A model generated the notes under the pieces. The model did no database searches. It saw only the letters and a program-made list of their open reading frames with translations, and was not told the DNA's origin. Source: Clusia tigrina (Eukaryota > Arthropoda > Insecta > Diptera > Clusiidae). Taken from it: a stretch of 64,000 bases of DNA. Positions within the stretch are counted from its first letter, which is position 1; every line of letters begins with the position of its first letter. The position numbers and the translations under genes are program-made. Below, piece by piece: positions 1 to 15,030 of this stretch. The stretch spans positions 150,577,488-150,641,487 of the forward strand of contig OV050030.1 of assembly GCA_920105625.2 (NCBI GenBank), in the 5' to 3' direction.

Positions 1-2
1 GT

Positions 3-347
3 GCCTACTCATCTACGGAAGTTTCATGTAGCAGTTATGTAGCTGACAAACGAAGACAGCTGAATGAAATTCATGGAACCATCAGAAAGCGCACACAACT
101 GATGAGTGATAAAATTAAAGCCAGATATGATCTACGAGCAAACTCCAAGGGATTTCAGGAAGGGCAGCTAGTTTTGCTTCATAATCCGCAAAGGAAAAAG
201 GGATTATCGCCAAAACTGCAAATACATTGGGAAGGCCCTTATAAGGTGATAAAGCGGCTCAACGATGTAGTATACCGCATCCAGTTGGCAAGAAATGCCA
301 GGAGCAAAATGAAAGTCGTTCATTTAGAGACGGTATTTTCCTTATAA
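3..347 (+). pseudogene. C-terminal end of gypsy Pol (integrase tail), 412/mdg1-like, partial
   Basis: The frame is open from the window edge, so this is the end of a longer polyprotein. It shows the integrase C-terminal GPY/F-like module (WEGPYKVIKRL) followed by KMKVVHLE, a combination usual in insect 412/mdg1-type Ty3/gypsy integrases, where this tail helps bind target DNA. The listed frame stops at 345-347, but the +1 frame continues to a TAA at 385-387 ending in LVRDEQD, which resembles the usual end of this lineage. A small frameshift near 330 is therefore likely. The matching 3' LTR follows at 399. The 5' part of the element lies outside the window. Confidence 0.8.
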
Positions 348-398
348 AGGTTGCAGTACTATCCTTGTTCGGGACGAACAAGATTAAGCAGAGGGCAG

Positions 399-989
399 TG
401 AAACGTGATTGCATATCAGTGAAATGGGATTGCATACTTTTAGGATCCCATCTGGAGATTGAGTGCCCCCTGTGAGTCAAGATGCCAACTATTCGAATAA
501 AAGCTTATTCAAGAACCATCTGTCGGTAATATCAAAAAGAATATTCTCGACTTCTGTCGAAGACGATAGAAGCTTCTAGAAAATACGAGAATAGCGTAGA
601 AGTTTCTACCTCAAACCATTCGAAAACTATAAAAGCGACAAGACTGTTCAAAGTCGAATGCAGCAGATCAGAGACCGTAACAGTGTTTACATCTAGCATT
701 ATAATCAAAGCGGCAGTATTTGTAATTGTGTAAAGTGATGAAATGCATTAGTAAATAAAGTGACTAATGGCTTGTGAAATAAGTGCAAATAATAACTAAG
801 TAAACTTTAAGCCTAATATTAACTGTGTAAATAGCAATAATTAAATAAAGCTAATTATTTTAATTTAACCAGCGATTGTTTTATTACTACACAATCCAGT
901 GGTATGAGTCCGAGTACAGAGAGTTAGAGAAATTGTCAGGAGGGCAATTTTGTAACAGAGTAAATTGTCAAGAGGGCAATTTCGTAACA
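399..989 (+). mobile_element. 3' LTR of the same gypsy element (591 bp)
   Basis: A purine-rich tract ending GAGGGCAG stands just before TG at 399, and the right edge reads CGTAACA at 989, giving TG...CA ends. Inside are a TATA box (CTATAAAAG, about 627-635) and two AATAAA signals near 754 and 843, as expected for U3 and R. The last 60 bases hold a near-duplicate of about 30 bp (about 930-959 and 962-989, both with GAGGGCAATTT and GTAACA). The element was inserted into or beside (TA)n. The exact left boundary is inferred from the purine tract, because the 5' LTR is not in the window. Confidence 0.7.
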
Positions 990-1447
<458 letters not shown>

Positions 1448-1492
1448 ATTTTTTTATTTTTTTATTTTTTATTTTTTATTTTTTATTTTTGC

Positions 1493-2293
1493 TGGTTTGG
1501 GGACAGCCCCTCTGGTTTCTCCAGATGCTCCTGTAGTCCAGCATACGATGCGCTACAATACTTTGCCCAGCGTATCCAGCATACATAAAGGACGGTACGA
1601 CGATGGCTGATAAGGCTGCTTCCCTGGTTTAAGTAGCAGCACCAGCCTCTGTTGTTTCCAGGATTTTGGGAAAAGCTCCTGCGTCGCCTTAATCGCTGCT
1701 TTCACTGCGATGTTTGGAGAGCCGTCCAAACCCGGTGCTTTGTTTTCTGAGATGCGTTGCGTGATGAGAAGCACTTCCTGTGTGGTAACTTCAGGGATAT
1801 GAAGCAATTGCTGTCCCTGGTAAATTGTTGCTTCTTCTTGGCGAGGGAATAGAGTGGATACCACCTCTCGCATGAGTGTCGGTCTTATGGGCTGTGGTGC
1901 TCTGGATCCTTCGAGCTTCCTCATAACTGTTTTATAACCAATTCCCCAGAGATCAAGGTCTACGCTGTCGCGAAGCTCCCGAAAGCATCTGTTTTTGCTA
2001 TCTTGTATGGCTTTTTTGAATACTGCTTTACAGGTGTTGTAGTCTGTCAATAGCGCGTCTGTCGCTGGCGCAGCGCGAGATTTCTTAAGCTTTCTTCGTG
2101 CAATATGGCAATTTCTTCTAGCGATCACGATCTCCGCATTCCACCAGTAGACTGGCTTTCTGTCAGATATTCCTGATAACTTGGGCATGGTTGTGTCGCA
2201 TGCTTTACCGAGGCAGGCCGTGATGCTCGCCGTTATGTTTTCTGCTTTCATCTCTAAGTGGCTTTCTTGAGCAGTGTCATATTGCCAAGCCAT
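1493..2293 (-). pseudogene. R1-clade reverse transcriptase, N-terminal portion
   Basis: The open frame 2293-1553 encodes the linker between endonuclease and RT (YWWNAEI, then a basic RRKLKKSR stretch) and the first RT blocks ([33 protein letters not shown]). These are characteristic of R1-clade LINEs. The catalytic YxDD block is absent because the 3' half is deleted. After 1553 the frame is broken but related sequence continues to about 1493, where the A-rich tail begins. It differs from the right-hand copy by few residues (for example KLSGIS against KLLGIS). Confidence 0.8.
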
Positions 2294-2475
2294 GTAAAAG
2301 ATTTCGGCGTCATATGACTGTTTTTACCAGCCTCTTTGCTGAACTTTCTGCACCCGATGTGCGTTCTGTTCTATATGTTGCAATATGTCCATGATGATAA
2401 CATTATGGTCGCTATGAGTGTAGATGGAGCCTACAGTTCACCTTGCTTTGCGAGCTGTGGCATTCTGGGCGAAAG

Positions 2476-2712
2476 TTAGGTCCACGATGGAGTTTTTCTT
2501 CCATTTTCCAAGATGCAGTGGCCAGGCACATTCAGCAGCTCGAGGTCAAGCAGAGCCATGCTCTCCAGCAGCGCTGTGCCACGACTGTTGGTGCGCGTGC
2601 TCCCCCAACTTGTAGACCACGCGTTAAAGTCACAAGCAATCAGGAGTGGGTGCTTGCCCCACGCTTCTGCTACTAGTGCTACCAACATTCTTTCGTACTC
2701 TTCTGCGTTCAT
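2476..2712 (-). pseudogene. R1-clade endonuclease fragment
   Basis: A 78-residue frame contains PLLIACDFNAWSTSWGS and TNSRGTALLE, the conserved second half of the apurinic-like endonuclease of R1-clade LINEs, in which the Asp and Asn of DFN are active-site residues. Between this fragment and the RT fragment the frame is interrupted several times. The same fragment is found inverted at 16429-16665. Confidence 0.8.
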
Positions 2713-2834
2713 ACTGGGTTAGTCGTAGCCCCTCGCTTTGACCCAGTTGTCACCACGTTCTGCTTCACTCATCCGACTCGTAGGTGCTTCAATTTCATTA
2801 CCTTATTAGCGTCCTCGGCTGGTAACATTATATA

Positions 2835-4052
2835 CGAGGGCGGATTGAAGCTACCTAAGTAGGAAAAAAACTTTTTTTTTCAAAAACCATTTACACACTT
2901 AGTAAGACAATATTCCAACTTTTTTATACCATCTGAATAATACGATTTCGGGAACCCCTCAAAATACGCGTTAGTTTCGGTAATCACTTCTTCGTTTGAG
3001 ATGAATCTTTTTCCTTCGAGCCATTTTTTCAAGTTTGATAACAGGAAAAAGTCACTAGGAGCTAAATCTGGGCTATAAGGTGGATGATTAACCAATTCGA
3101 AGTGTATTTCACGTAATTTTAGCATCGTATCTAATGCTGTGAATTTTTTTCTTCTTTAAATGTGGTCGTTTTTCCTTGATTGCATCAATCAATTGATCCA
3201 ATAATGCACGATAATACTTTCCTGTGATTGTGGATCCTTTTTCAAGATAATCGATGAGCAATATTCCGTGTGCATCCCAAGATACAGTGGCCATAACCTT
3301 GCCAGCCGATTTCACTGCCTTCGCCTTCTTCGGAGCACTTCCACCAGCTTCCACCCATTGTTTCGATTGATTTTTGGTTTCAGGTGTGTAGTGGTGGACC
3401 CACGATTCATCAACAGTTATTAATCGACGCCAAAAATCAACAGGATTACGCTTTATCATGTTCAAACACCGCTGTGAAGTGGTCTGTCGAACTCGTTTTT
3501 GTTCGACACTGAGCAAACGTTGCACCCATCTTGCCGATAGCTTTTTCATATGCAAATGTTCATGCAAAATGTTGAACACACGTTCATATGATATGTTTAC
3601 CATTTCAACAATCTCACGCAACTTGACTCGGCGATCATTCATAACGATATCGAGGATTTTCTTGATATTTTCTTCAGCAGCCACCTCTTTTGGCCTTCCT
3701 GTTGATGGTAGTGCAGTGCTTGTTCGGCCGCGTTTAAATTCAGCAATCCAATATTTTACCATGTAATCTGACGGAGCAGACACACCGTAATGTTTATCGA
3801 GCTTTTCTTTTGTCTCTTTCGCCGTTTTCCCTTTCAAATAATAGTGTTTAATCACTGCACGAAATTCGCTTTTTTCCATTTTTCAAGAAACACAAAAGTT
3901 GCTTACTTCAAACGACTACAACAAATAAACTAATCGTTGAATTTGGGTGAAATTTTAACAGCTGACGTTTGACGGATCGCAATTTCAAAAACAAGTTTTT
4001 GTGTTTGTGCTGCCATCTAGCGCTAGGTAGCTTCAATATCAATCCGCCCTCG
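2835..4052 (-). mobile_element. DD34D mariner (irritans-like), left copy, 1,218 bp
   Basis: The terminal inverted repeat CGAGGGCGGATTGA is present at both ends and is flanked by TA target duplications at 2833-2834 and 4053-4054. The element sits inside the R1-clade LINE. Its mirror copy at 15031-16306 occupies the same site in the same LINE, so the insertion predates the inverted duplication. Confidence 0.93.
2880..3879 (-). pseudogene. mariner transposase, left copy, lacks second catalytic Asp
   Basis: The frame 3879-3109 encodes the N-terminal helix-turn-helix region and the first catalytic aspartate (ITVDESWVHHY). The C-terminal part with the third Asp (SPDLAPSDFF) continues in another frame, 3125-2880. 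Between them about 29 bases present in the right copy are missing. They include the LQDNA block with the second catalytic Asp, and their loss shifts the frame. The extreme C-terminus also differs (ends CVNGF). This copy cannot make active transposase. The start ATG is at 3877-3879. Confidence 0.92.
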
Positions 4053-4054
4053 TA

Positions 4055-4125
4055 AGCAGTCTGTGTCCCACCGTATGTGTTCCTCATACTCCTTATTGCG
4101 GATTCATCTTGCCTACGAATTGTAT
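4055..4125 (-). mobile_element. Continuation of the R1-clade LINE upstream of the mariner insertion
   Basis: About 70 bp of unique sequence between the mariner and the simple repeat. It is repeated in inverted orientation at about 14958-15028, beside the other mariner. No coding content can be recognised. Confidence 0.6.
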
Positions 4126-4277
4126 ATGATTATGTATATGTACATGTATTTGTATATGTTTTTGTATATGTTTATGTTTATGTATATGTATATTTATATG
4201 TATATGTATATGTGTATGAATATGTATATGGATAGGTTTTTTGTATGTTTAGGAATATTTATATATGTATATGTATA

Positions 4278-4353
<76 letters not shown>
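4126..4353. repeat. GTATAT-rich repeat and (TA)n (pure about 4280-4353)
   Basis: Imperfect TATG/TGTATA repeats merge into a pure (TA)n array. Mirrored by 14703-14957 in the other arm. It separates the R1 LINE from the rosa-like mariner. Confidence 0.92.
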
Positions 4354-5177
<824 letters not shown>

Positions 5178-5202
<25 letters not shown>

Positions 5203-6640
5203 CCTCCTTCGCTAGATTGAAGGCCGTCCTCGGTTTTCCTTAAAGTGTCCAGTACAATTTTCAGGGACGATATCTGTTTCCTTTTGTTTGAATTTTGATA
5301 CCTCTTGCGAATTGAAAATCCGATAACCAGAGCGATGATGGTGAGTACGCTGAACGCCGTAGGCCATACCATTAGCTTCCTTTCGACGTTGTTAATGTAG
5401 TGTAGGTTATCGAAGTTCAACCTCTGAAGATAGGGCAAACTCAAAATCTCCTGATGTCCGGTTATATTTAACATAGTCGATGCTGCAGAACCTGGGTGTC
5501 GTCGTATGATGTTTTTTGTGTTTCTGAATTGAGACCCATTTATGTGAACTTCATCGGCAAATGTCAGCAGGAAGGTGCCATGAATAAGCTTGTCTGTTTC
5601 ATTGCCTATCTTTACTGTAGCTGTTTCCTCATTTATTATGATGATACCATCGTCTACCACCTCTAATGGCACTAGGTGACTGGGACGGGTATTGCATTGT
5701 GCAATGCCTCCAGAATGTAGTTGTTGCGCACAAGTTGTGAAAGGTAGCTCTTTGCAAAACGTAGCGGTAAGTGTAGCAGTACAGTTTCCAATTGGCACGA
5801 TTTTATTTTCACAGTCCGCCACATTACCATATCCAGCAAAATGCAGTTTGGTACCATTTCGCTGAACAGGAAACAGGGTTATCTTTTCACAAACAATGCT
5901 AGGATCAGGATACTTAATAATAAAGTGTATAAATTTATAATCTAACAGAACAGTGACAAATGAAACTTCCATTAAGTCTGCTATTGTTATACTGGTAGAG
6001 TGCTCCTTTAAAATTTGATTTAAATCTTCTGAATCAAGCATTGCCGGGTTTATAATTTGGATTTTTGCGAGTGTTATTGATAACATTCACATTTCAAGTT
6101 CTGACATTACCATTCTATTTCTTGCTAGTAAGTTTTCACAAAGGTGTCCTGTTTCTATTTGTTTTTCCTTTGCAAATTTCATGATAATATTTATAGATTC
6201 TGTTATATTATTAATCTTTTCCTGAACTCTTGTGTTCATAACTGCCTGTCGGTTAATTGATTCATTAATCTCTTGTTGCCGAAATTTTAGTTCTTCAAAG
6301 TCAGCAAAATCAGGAGTCCCGGCAACAACTTTAAGAGCCGTTCCCAAAAAATTAAGACTCCGTGTCTGCCTATGGTGAATGGTTACAGTTTCTAGCAATG
6401 ATGTAATATGACCTATATCGGATTCAAGAATTTTTTTCATATGGGACAGAGGGAATTGATTCATGAGTGATTTTGTCTCCTTGACAATTTCCGAGTACAT
6501 GGCTAAGTCTGATGAATGTCTTAGGAACTTAAATTCCTTCCAAATAACTGCATTTCCATCCATTAAGGGAATGTAGTCCGAATTCGAGTAGTCCACAATC
6601 TTTCCAGTTGTTGGTGTTACAAAAAGTAAAACAAGTAAGA
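5178..6640 (-). pseudogene. env: Errantivirus env, interrupted by one in-frame stop
   Basis: Env would be a membrane glycoprotein made from a spliced RNA. A hydrophobic leader (ILLVLLFV) lies at about 6605-6640, upstream of the first long frame (6596-6087). A furin-type basic site (RQTR) is followed by a hydrophobic FLGTALKVVAGTPD segment, matching the fusion-peptide region of insect errantivirus envelopes. A TGA at 6087-6089 separates this from the second frame (6086-5178), which continues in the same phase. The second part carries conserved cysteines, a transmembrane segment (TAFSVLTIIALVIGF) and a basic cytoplasmic tail. Its stop lies within the 3' LTR. Without readthrough the product is truncated before the membrane anchor. 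Confidence 0.92.
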
Positions 6641-6648
6641 TCCGAGCC

Positions 6649-9600
6649 CTAGAGAAAGATACAGAATAAATTGTCCTTATGGACCTCCCTCCCCCTAATT
6701 AGGACCGTTGATCCCAGGTCGGCTTCCACTGTGACTTCTTCAAACAAAGGCGTTAATTTATTACCAAGTCTTTTATTTAATTTCAAAAATACTTTGTCGC
6801 CTACTTGAAAAGTTCTGTCTCTTCTGTCGGTGTTATGTCCTTTTAACGAAAATAACTGAGCTTTAGCAATTTTGTCCCTTAGCTCTGCTTCAAATTCCGG
6901 TGAAGATGAATGTATTATATCAATTGGTCTCCTGTTCACAACGGAGTGGACTGATTTGTTGTATTCTATTGTTGCCTGTAGTATTATCTCAACTGTGTCG
7001 CTCAAGTGTTTTTCCAATTTTAGACATGTAGCAATTTCCGATAGTGTACTATGGAATCATTTCCACTTGCCCGTTTGAACTGCTATGGAGAGGCGGAGAA
7101 TTAATAATTCCTACGTCAAAGCGATTTTTCAAAAGTGATTTAATTGTTCCTGAATTTAAAGATGGTTCATTATCGCAATATACGATCTTTGTGCGGGGGT
7201 ACAAATTCATGAGTTGTAAAATGCATGGCTCGATGTCAACTATGGTCCTAGAAGCAATAGGTTGAACAATTGCAAATTTCGAAAACTTATCGACACATGT
7301 TAGGAAATATTTGCTTTGAGTTGAATAAATATCAATATGGAGAATCTCTCCAACTTGGTTAGGGACGGGCGTTTTGCCAATACACTGTTTTTGTGGATGT
7401 CGATCATATTTGGCTTTGTTACAAATTCTACAGTTTGCGACAATTTCCCTTGTCAAACGAGTCATTTTTGGGAAGAAATAATCTTGCAGAATTTGTTTTA
7501 CGTTTTCCTGAACTGCTCTATGAGCTCTGCCATGTTCAGCGACTATTATTTCTCTTTGCTCATTTCTATCATGAACATCAATAACCAGCTTGTTCGAATG
7601 CCAAAATTTAGTTGATGGGAAGGTTTCGACCAATTTATTTTGGATAAATGCTAATGTTGGTAAGTCGCACTTGATTGCGTTGACAACGTCTTTATTAACT
7701 GCATCGCACACCCTTCCTATCAGGTTTTCCCTGTCAGTAAAGTATATGATATGTCTCGTTTTTTGTCCGAACATAATTTTGATATTTCGTGAATCTACCA
7801 TGCCTTCGTCAATAATTATCTGATTTCGGTAACAATTTACTGGTTTGTCAGTCGACTCAATAGTGTATGTTAGCGAAAGTTCACTGTGTACAGTGGCCAG
7901 ATCAGAGGGAGCATTTTCTTCCAGAGCGTGAACATTTTGTCTCGATAACGCATCGGCAACAAAATTTTCCTTCCCTGGCTTATAGAAAATTTTAGCGTTA
8001 TGCTCGTCGATAAATGCTTTCCATTTCTTTATTTTCGCGTTCGTATTTCTATCTGAAACCGCGAATGTCACTGGCTGGTGATCAGTGTAAATGTTCAAGT
8101 TCTTTACCCCATACAAATAGCTTCTTAGAGATTTTAGAGCCCATACTACGGCAAGTAGTTCACGCTCGTTTGTCGCGAAGTTTAATCCGTTATCCTTTAA
8201 CGTTCTCGAAATCATTGCAATTGGCTTCTTATCTTGAGATAAGACTGCACCTAGGCCAGACGATGAAGCGTCTGTCGTCAAGTTAAATGACTTCTGATAG
8301 TCGGGATATAGGAGCATGACGTCCTCTGAAACTAGGATATCTTTTAATTTTTGAAAAGCTGAACATTGTTTTTCGTCCAAATGAACATATGTTTTCTTTG
8401 ATTGTCCCGCACTTACATTTCCGTTGTCCCCCTTCAGCTCGTCCGTTAGTGGTTTAGCTATGGACGCGAAATCCTTTATGAAACATCTATAGTAGCCCGC
8501 TAGGCCAAGGAATGATCTTAAATGGAACAACGTTGTAGGTTGCTCGAACTTTGCGATTGCTTCTGTTTTGCTGGGGTTGGTTGTGATACCCCCACGAGAT
8601 ACCACGAATCCAAGATACTCAACTTTTTCTTTAAAAAAGATAGACTTTTCCCGCGATACCCTCATGTTTGCATTATACAGTCTGTCCAAAACCCCTGCGA
8701 TGTGCTTTACATGATCTTCCATATTTTCCGAGAATATGATCACATCATCTACGTAAACGTAGCATGATTTTCCGATCTGTTCCCGTAGCACATCGTCAAT
8801 AGCTCGCTGAAAAATTCCTGGAGCGTTTTTAAGGCCAAAGGGAAGCCTGCAAAATTCATACTTCCCATTTCCTACGGAAAATGCTGTTTTTTCCCTGTCT
8901 TTTTCTGCCAGGAGGATTTGATGAAATCCTGATTTCAGATCGAGGGTAGTGCAGTATTTTGCTTTTCCAAGATTTGAGAGGGTAGCAACTATGTTCGGGA
9001 TAGGGTACTTATCATCAACCGTTTTTGAATTCAATTTATGAAAGTCTATAACGAGCTCGTCAGTTCCCTTTTTGTCTACTACCCATACCGGATTATTGTA
9101 CGGTGATCTTGAAGGCCTAATAATATTATCTCTGAGCATACTATTTACTTCACTATTTACAAAGTCTGAAACTCCTAATGGGTAGGGATATAATTTTGAA
9201 TAAATGGGGTCCTCGTCTTCTGTTCGAATTGTGGCGATAATATTCGTGTTATACGGGAGTGCCTCATTTGGGTCAGCAAATACAGATATTCTTTCCTTCA
9301 ACATTTTTTTAAAATTTTTATCTATTTCTAGGGGGACTTCTATGTTTTCGATTTCCGTAAAATTTACACTTGCGCATTTTTTGAATATAATTATTTCGGA
9401 TCCAGATCGGGTATTTAAAGTTTTATTCTTAAAGTCTAAGGTGGCATTTACTCTATTTAATAGATCAAGCCCAATTATTCCATCAAAACTTGATAAATTT
9501 GGAAGCAAAAAGAATTCTGTTGTGACATCGAAAAGATGCAGAAGGCATTTTTCCTGAACGGGGTTAAAGCCATGAATTGACTTAACCAAAAACTTTTCTT

Positions 9601-9673
9601 TTACCGAGGTTACGTTTTTTAATTCTGGGATAGATTTTATGTAATTTTTTGAAGCGCCTGTGTCTATGAGCAA
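6649..9673 (-). pseudogene. pol: Errantivirus pol (protease, RT, RNase H, integrase) with integrase frameshift
   Basis: The first frame (9673-7049) begins in the aspartic protease (LIDTGAS). It continues through RT (YVDD in CYVYVDDVIIF), RNase H (TTDASSSGLG, TDHQPV), the integrase zinc-binding domain (H-x3-H, CRIC) and the first two catalytic acidic residues (HIDIYST, YCDNEPS). It ends at a TAG just after the NGQVE block. A single-base insertion near 7055 causes this. The integrase C-terminus continues in the next frame, 7017-6649. Pol lies one frame away from gag, consistent with ribosomal frameshifting between them. RT and RNase H look intact; the integrase is broken. Confidence 0.95.
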
Positions 9674-9702
9674 TTTAATTGTTCTACCTGCTATCGTTCG
9701 CT

Positions 9703-10638
9703 CTACAAACGGCAGCAGGGAGCTTTGTCTAAAAAATTCACCTCTTGAAGCTGATTTTCATCGTCTACATCTGTTACCTCTGACTCAACAATATCCTGGT
9801 ATTCTTCTTCCTCTTGATTTTCGAAATTGTTTGACTGTGAGATATGATTTACTCTTTGTTGTTTCAGACCGGTATATCTAGCTGTACCACTATTCGCCCT
9901 TTTTGAAGCCTGATTGCGATATGAAGGATAGGTATCATTACCATTTTGGGTCGGTTGTCTGAACCGGGATGAATTGTCAATGTCCATTGGTTGGGGTGGT
10001 TCTTGTGTTACGTTTTGATTATTATCCCGTGTCTTTTGCTTAAAATATGGGTTTTTCCCCGGTTGAGAAGTATTATTTTCGGAGGGCAAATGTTTTTGCT
10101 GTCTATGCTCGTTGCGGTGAGCCTTTTCCTCGATACTTCTTGCAAAATTATTCGCGAATTGAAAACGCTCATGATTTGACTCAACTTCTTGGGCTAAGGC
10201 CAAAGCTGATGGCAGATCTTTTGGTCGTGCCGAGAAAAGAACGTCGCTAAGAGCTTTTTTTGTTCCCGAGATGAATACTCGCAGTGCATCTGCTCTGTAT
10301 TTTTCATTAAGAGAGGAAGCTATGGCAGAGTCATATGTCATTATTGTTTTATTTATTAAGAGCGTTAATTTCTTTTCTATTTCTTCATAGTATTGAATTA
10401 TTGTCAAAACTTCCACCTCTGGCGCGGATACTAATGTTCTACGGAATTTATTTTCCATTTCTAGAAGCTTTTGCTCGAATACTCTCGCTTCATTTTCAAG
10501 TGCAGAATTAACTGCGAACTCTAATAGAGTTTTCATATCGGACTGATTAAATGACATTTTCGGATGAATTTCACTCGGTCTAAGTATAGTTTTCAAATCC
10601 GCCACTAATTTATCAACTTCAATATCACTATCACTCAT
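9703..10638 (-). CDS. gag: Errantivirus Gag, 311 aa, probably internally deleted
   Basis: The frame starts MSDSDIEV with an ATG at 10636-10638. The middle (EKKLTLLINKTIM, KYRADALRVFISG, DLPSALALAQEVE) matches the capsid region of gypsy-type Gag. The C-terminus is rich in Asn, Gln and charged residues and, as usual for gypsy, has no CCHC knuckle. Gypsy Gag is usually around 450 residues, so about a third is absent. The break seems to lie between RTLVSAPEVE and VLTIIQYYEE, which suggests an in-frame deletion of the N-terminal capsid. It ends about 30 bases before the recognisable start of protease. Confidence 0.85.
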   Translation of the reverse strand: MSDSDIEVDKLVADLKTILRPSEIHPKMSFNQSDMKTLLEFAVNSALENEARVFEQKLLEMENKFRRTLVSAPEVEVLTIIQYYEEIEKKLTLLINKTIMTYDSAIASSLNEKYRADALRVFISGTKKALSDVLFSARPKDLPSALALAQEVESNHERFQFANNFARSIEEKAHRNEHRQQKHLPSENNTSQPGKNPYFKQKTRDNNQNVTQEPPQPMDIDNSSRFRQPTQNGNDTYPSYRNQASKRANSGTARYTGLKQQRVNHISQSNNFENQEEEEYQDIVESEVTDVDDENQLQEVNFLDKAPCCRL

Positions 10639-10934
10639 GAAATGGATTTATGTTTAACTAGCCGTAATAAAAACCCGCAAAAATCAATTACAACTCGCAC
10701 TGAATTTATAATTTTATTTTCCTTTTCCTTTTTTTTTTTTAAATAAGCACTCTAATTACATTTTTCAAGGTTTTTCTTAGAAAGATTATTTGTTGCTGCT
10801 GCTGCTGTTTTTTCGTGTTGTTTTTCCACGTAGCACGTAGCCGTTGTTGCTGCTGCTGTGTTTTTGTAGTTGCGTGTGATTGCAACGATGTTGATTTGCT
10901 TGGGTGAGTGAGTTCTGCTCCACCGATGGGCGCC
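10639..10934 (-). promoter_or_regulatory. Errantivirus 5' untranslated leader with primer-binding site
   Basis: Between Gag and the 5' LTR lies a leader with CAG/CAA-type triplet runs (GCTGCTGCTGCT on the plus strand near 10797 and 10850). In the sense direction the bases directly after the LTR read GGCGCCCATCGG. Together with the last T of the LTR this gives TGGCGCCCA, the core of the tRNA-Lys primer-binding site used by gypsy, with some mismatches farther in. Confidence 0.75.
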
Positions 10935-11246
10935 AGTTAATGTTTTGTAGTTATCTTGTGCGATGTCACGAAAATTAAGTACTCATTTATGGGTAAACCA
11001 TTCAAGTTTATTGCTCAATACAGACTAAAAACTAAAATACAAAATATTCTTATTATGAAGCTAGCCTTGACTTATAATCGCTGGGGCAGCACTTATGTTA
11101 AAGCGGATTGGGTTTCGGGTGTCGGCGCATGGAATGCTGGCGGCAGCATAATTGTGCCAAAGTTGCAAAAGTAGCTGAACATGCACCGTTGACTGTGAAT
11201 TGCATGATCACCGGGTCAGTGAACTATGCCTGGCCGGATGTGTTAA

Positions 11247-11248
<2 letters not shown>
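10935..11248 (-). mobile_element. Errantivirus 5' LTR
   Basis: 314 bp with AGTTAA/TTAACT inverted ends. It abuts (TA)n at 11249 on the outside and the primer-binding site on the inside. The five differences from the other LTR include C/G near 4906 and A/T near 4975 (left-LTR positions). Confidence 0.95.
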
Positions 11249-11332
<84 letters not shown>

Positions 11333-11369
11333 CGAGTATACGAGTATATGTATATATATATATATATAC
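11249..11369. repeat. (TA)n array with ACGAGTAT interruptions
   Basis: Pure TA 11249-11325, then GTATATACGAGTATACGAG and another short TA run. This is the right half of the errantivirus target array. It ends in ATAC, a candidate target duplication for the next element. Confidence 0.95.
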
Positions 11370-11876
11370 TGTAACGACTCTTTGTAGCTGGGGTAGAACT
11401 CAGCGGGTACTAGGGATCGTATACAGAAATTCTCTTGATCCTTAATCCTTGTATTGTTCGGTTCATCCTTCTTCCTGTATTGCTTGGTTGATCCTTCGTC
11501 CTTGTATTGTTCGGTTGATCCTTCGTCCTGTATTGTTCGGTTGATCTTTCGTCCTGTACTGCTCGGTTGGTGTTTCTGTTGTAATTAATTCTTCCAGGAT
11601 GTCTTTCTCTCTTCATATATTTTCCTTTTGGCAAAGCTGTGCAGAGGTGGTAGTGTGTTTTACTATATCCTATGTTTCCACTACTATTTTCTTGTATTTC
11701 AGGAAGCAAAATTTATTTTTACTGTTAGTCTAAATTCTCTTTGAAGCATTTGAATCGTTGGAAATCCCATGCTTCCCCGCATTTCTTTTCCGACTTTATT
11801 CATTTTCCTTCGCCTACTAGTGTTTTACAGATTTTGTGTGAGTGAGATTTGTCAGTGGACAAATTTCATCTTCACA
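11370..11876 (+). mobile_element. Candidate solo LTR, 507 bp
   Basis: A unique block between two TA arrays starts TGTAACGACTC and ends TTCACA, flanked on both sides by ATAC (11366-11369 and 11877-11880). TG...CA ends plus a 4-bp direct repeat fit a solo LTR from a Ty3/gypsy element. There are no coding domains. The flank is itself TA-rich, so a chance ATAC repeat is possible. The orientation is assumed. Five tandem copies of a ~27-bp unit lie inside. Confidence 0.5.
11446..11572. repeat. About five tandem copies of a 26-28 bp unit
   Basis: Units of the form CCTTGTATTGTTCGGTTGAT followed by CCTTCGT repeat with small length and base changes. On the minus strand they read as repeated DQPNNT-like peptides with no evident meaning. 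They lie inside the candidate solo LTR and could be a U3 repeat array. Confidence 0.85.
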
Positions 11877-11880
11877 ATAC

Positions 11881-12079
<199 letters not shown>

Positions 12080-12094
12080 TATATATATTTAAAT

Positions 12095-14703
<2,609 letters not shown>

Positions 14704-14752
<49 letters not shown>

Positions 14753-14754
14753 TC

Positions 14755-14833
<79 letters not shown>

Positions 14834-14957
14834 TATACATATACATATATAAATATACCTAAACATACAAAAAAAACTTATCCAAATACATATTCATACA
14901 CATATACATATACATAAACATAAAAATATACAAATACATGTACATATACATAATCAT
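14704..14957. repeat. (TA)n and degenerate ATAC repeats
   Basis: Pure TA with one ACTCGTATA interruption near 14751, then CATATACATA-type repeats to 14957. Mirror of 4126-4353. Confidence 0.93.
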
Positions 14958-15030
14958 ATACAATTCGTAGGCCAGATGAATCCGCAATAAGGAGTATGAG
15001 GAACACATACGGTGGGACACAGACTGCTTA

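Larger units (their letters stand above)
1448..2834 (-). mobile_element. R1-clade LINE, left copy, 3'-deleted, tail to mariner insertion
   Basis: On the minus strand this reads endonuclease remnant, then the reverse-transcriptase N-terminal part, then an A-rich tail (the T-rich run 1448-1490 on the plus strand). The sequence between the RT fingers (about 1493) and the tail is missing, so most of the RT core, thumb and 3' zinc finger are gone. The mirror copy at 16309-18757 retains the 3' region but lacks the RT core, so the two copies decayed differently. The element continues beyond the mariner insertion at about 4055-4125. Confidence 0.8.

Noticed and set aside
10639..10934. Su(Hw)-type insulator in the errantivirus leader
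   Set aside because: I searched for TGCATA-core repeats as in Drosophila gypsy and saw none; only CAG/CAA triplets are present.
11446..11572. Regularly spaced repeats resembling a CRISPR array
   Set aside because: Units are contiguous without spacers, degenerate, and lie in eukaryotic transposon DNA.
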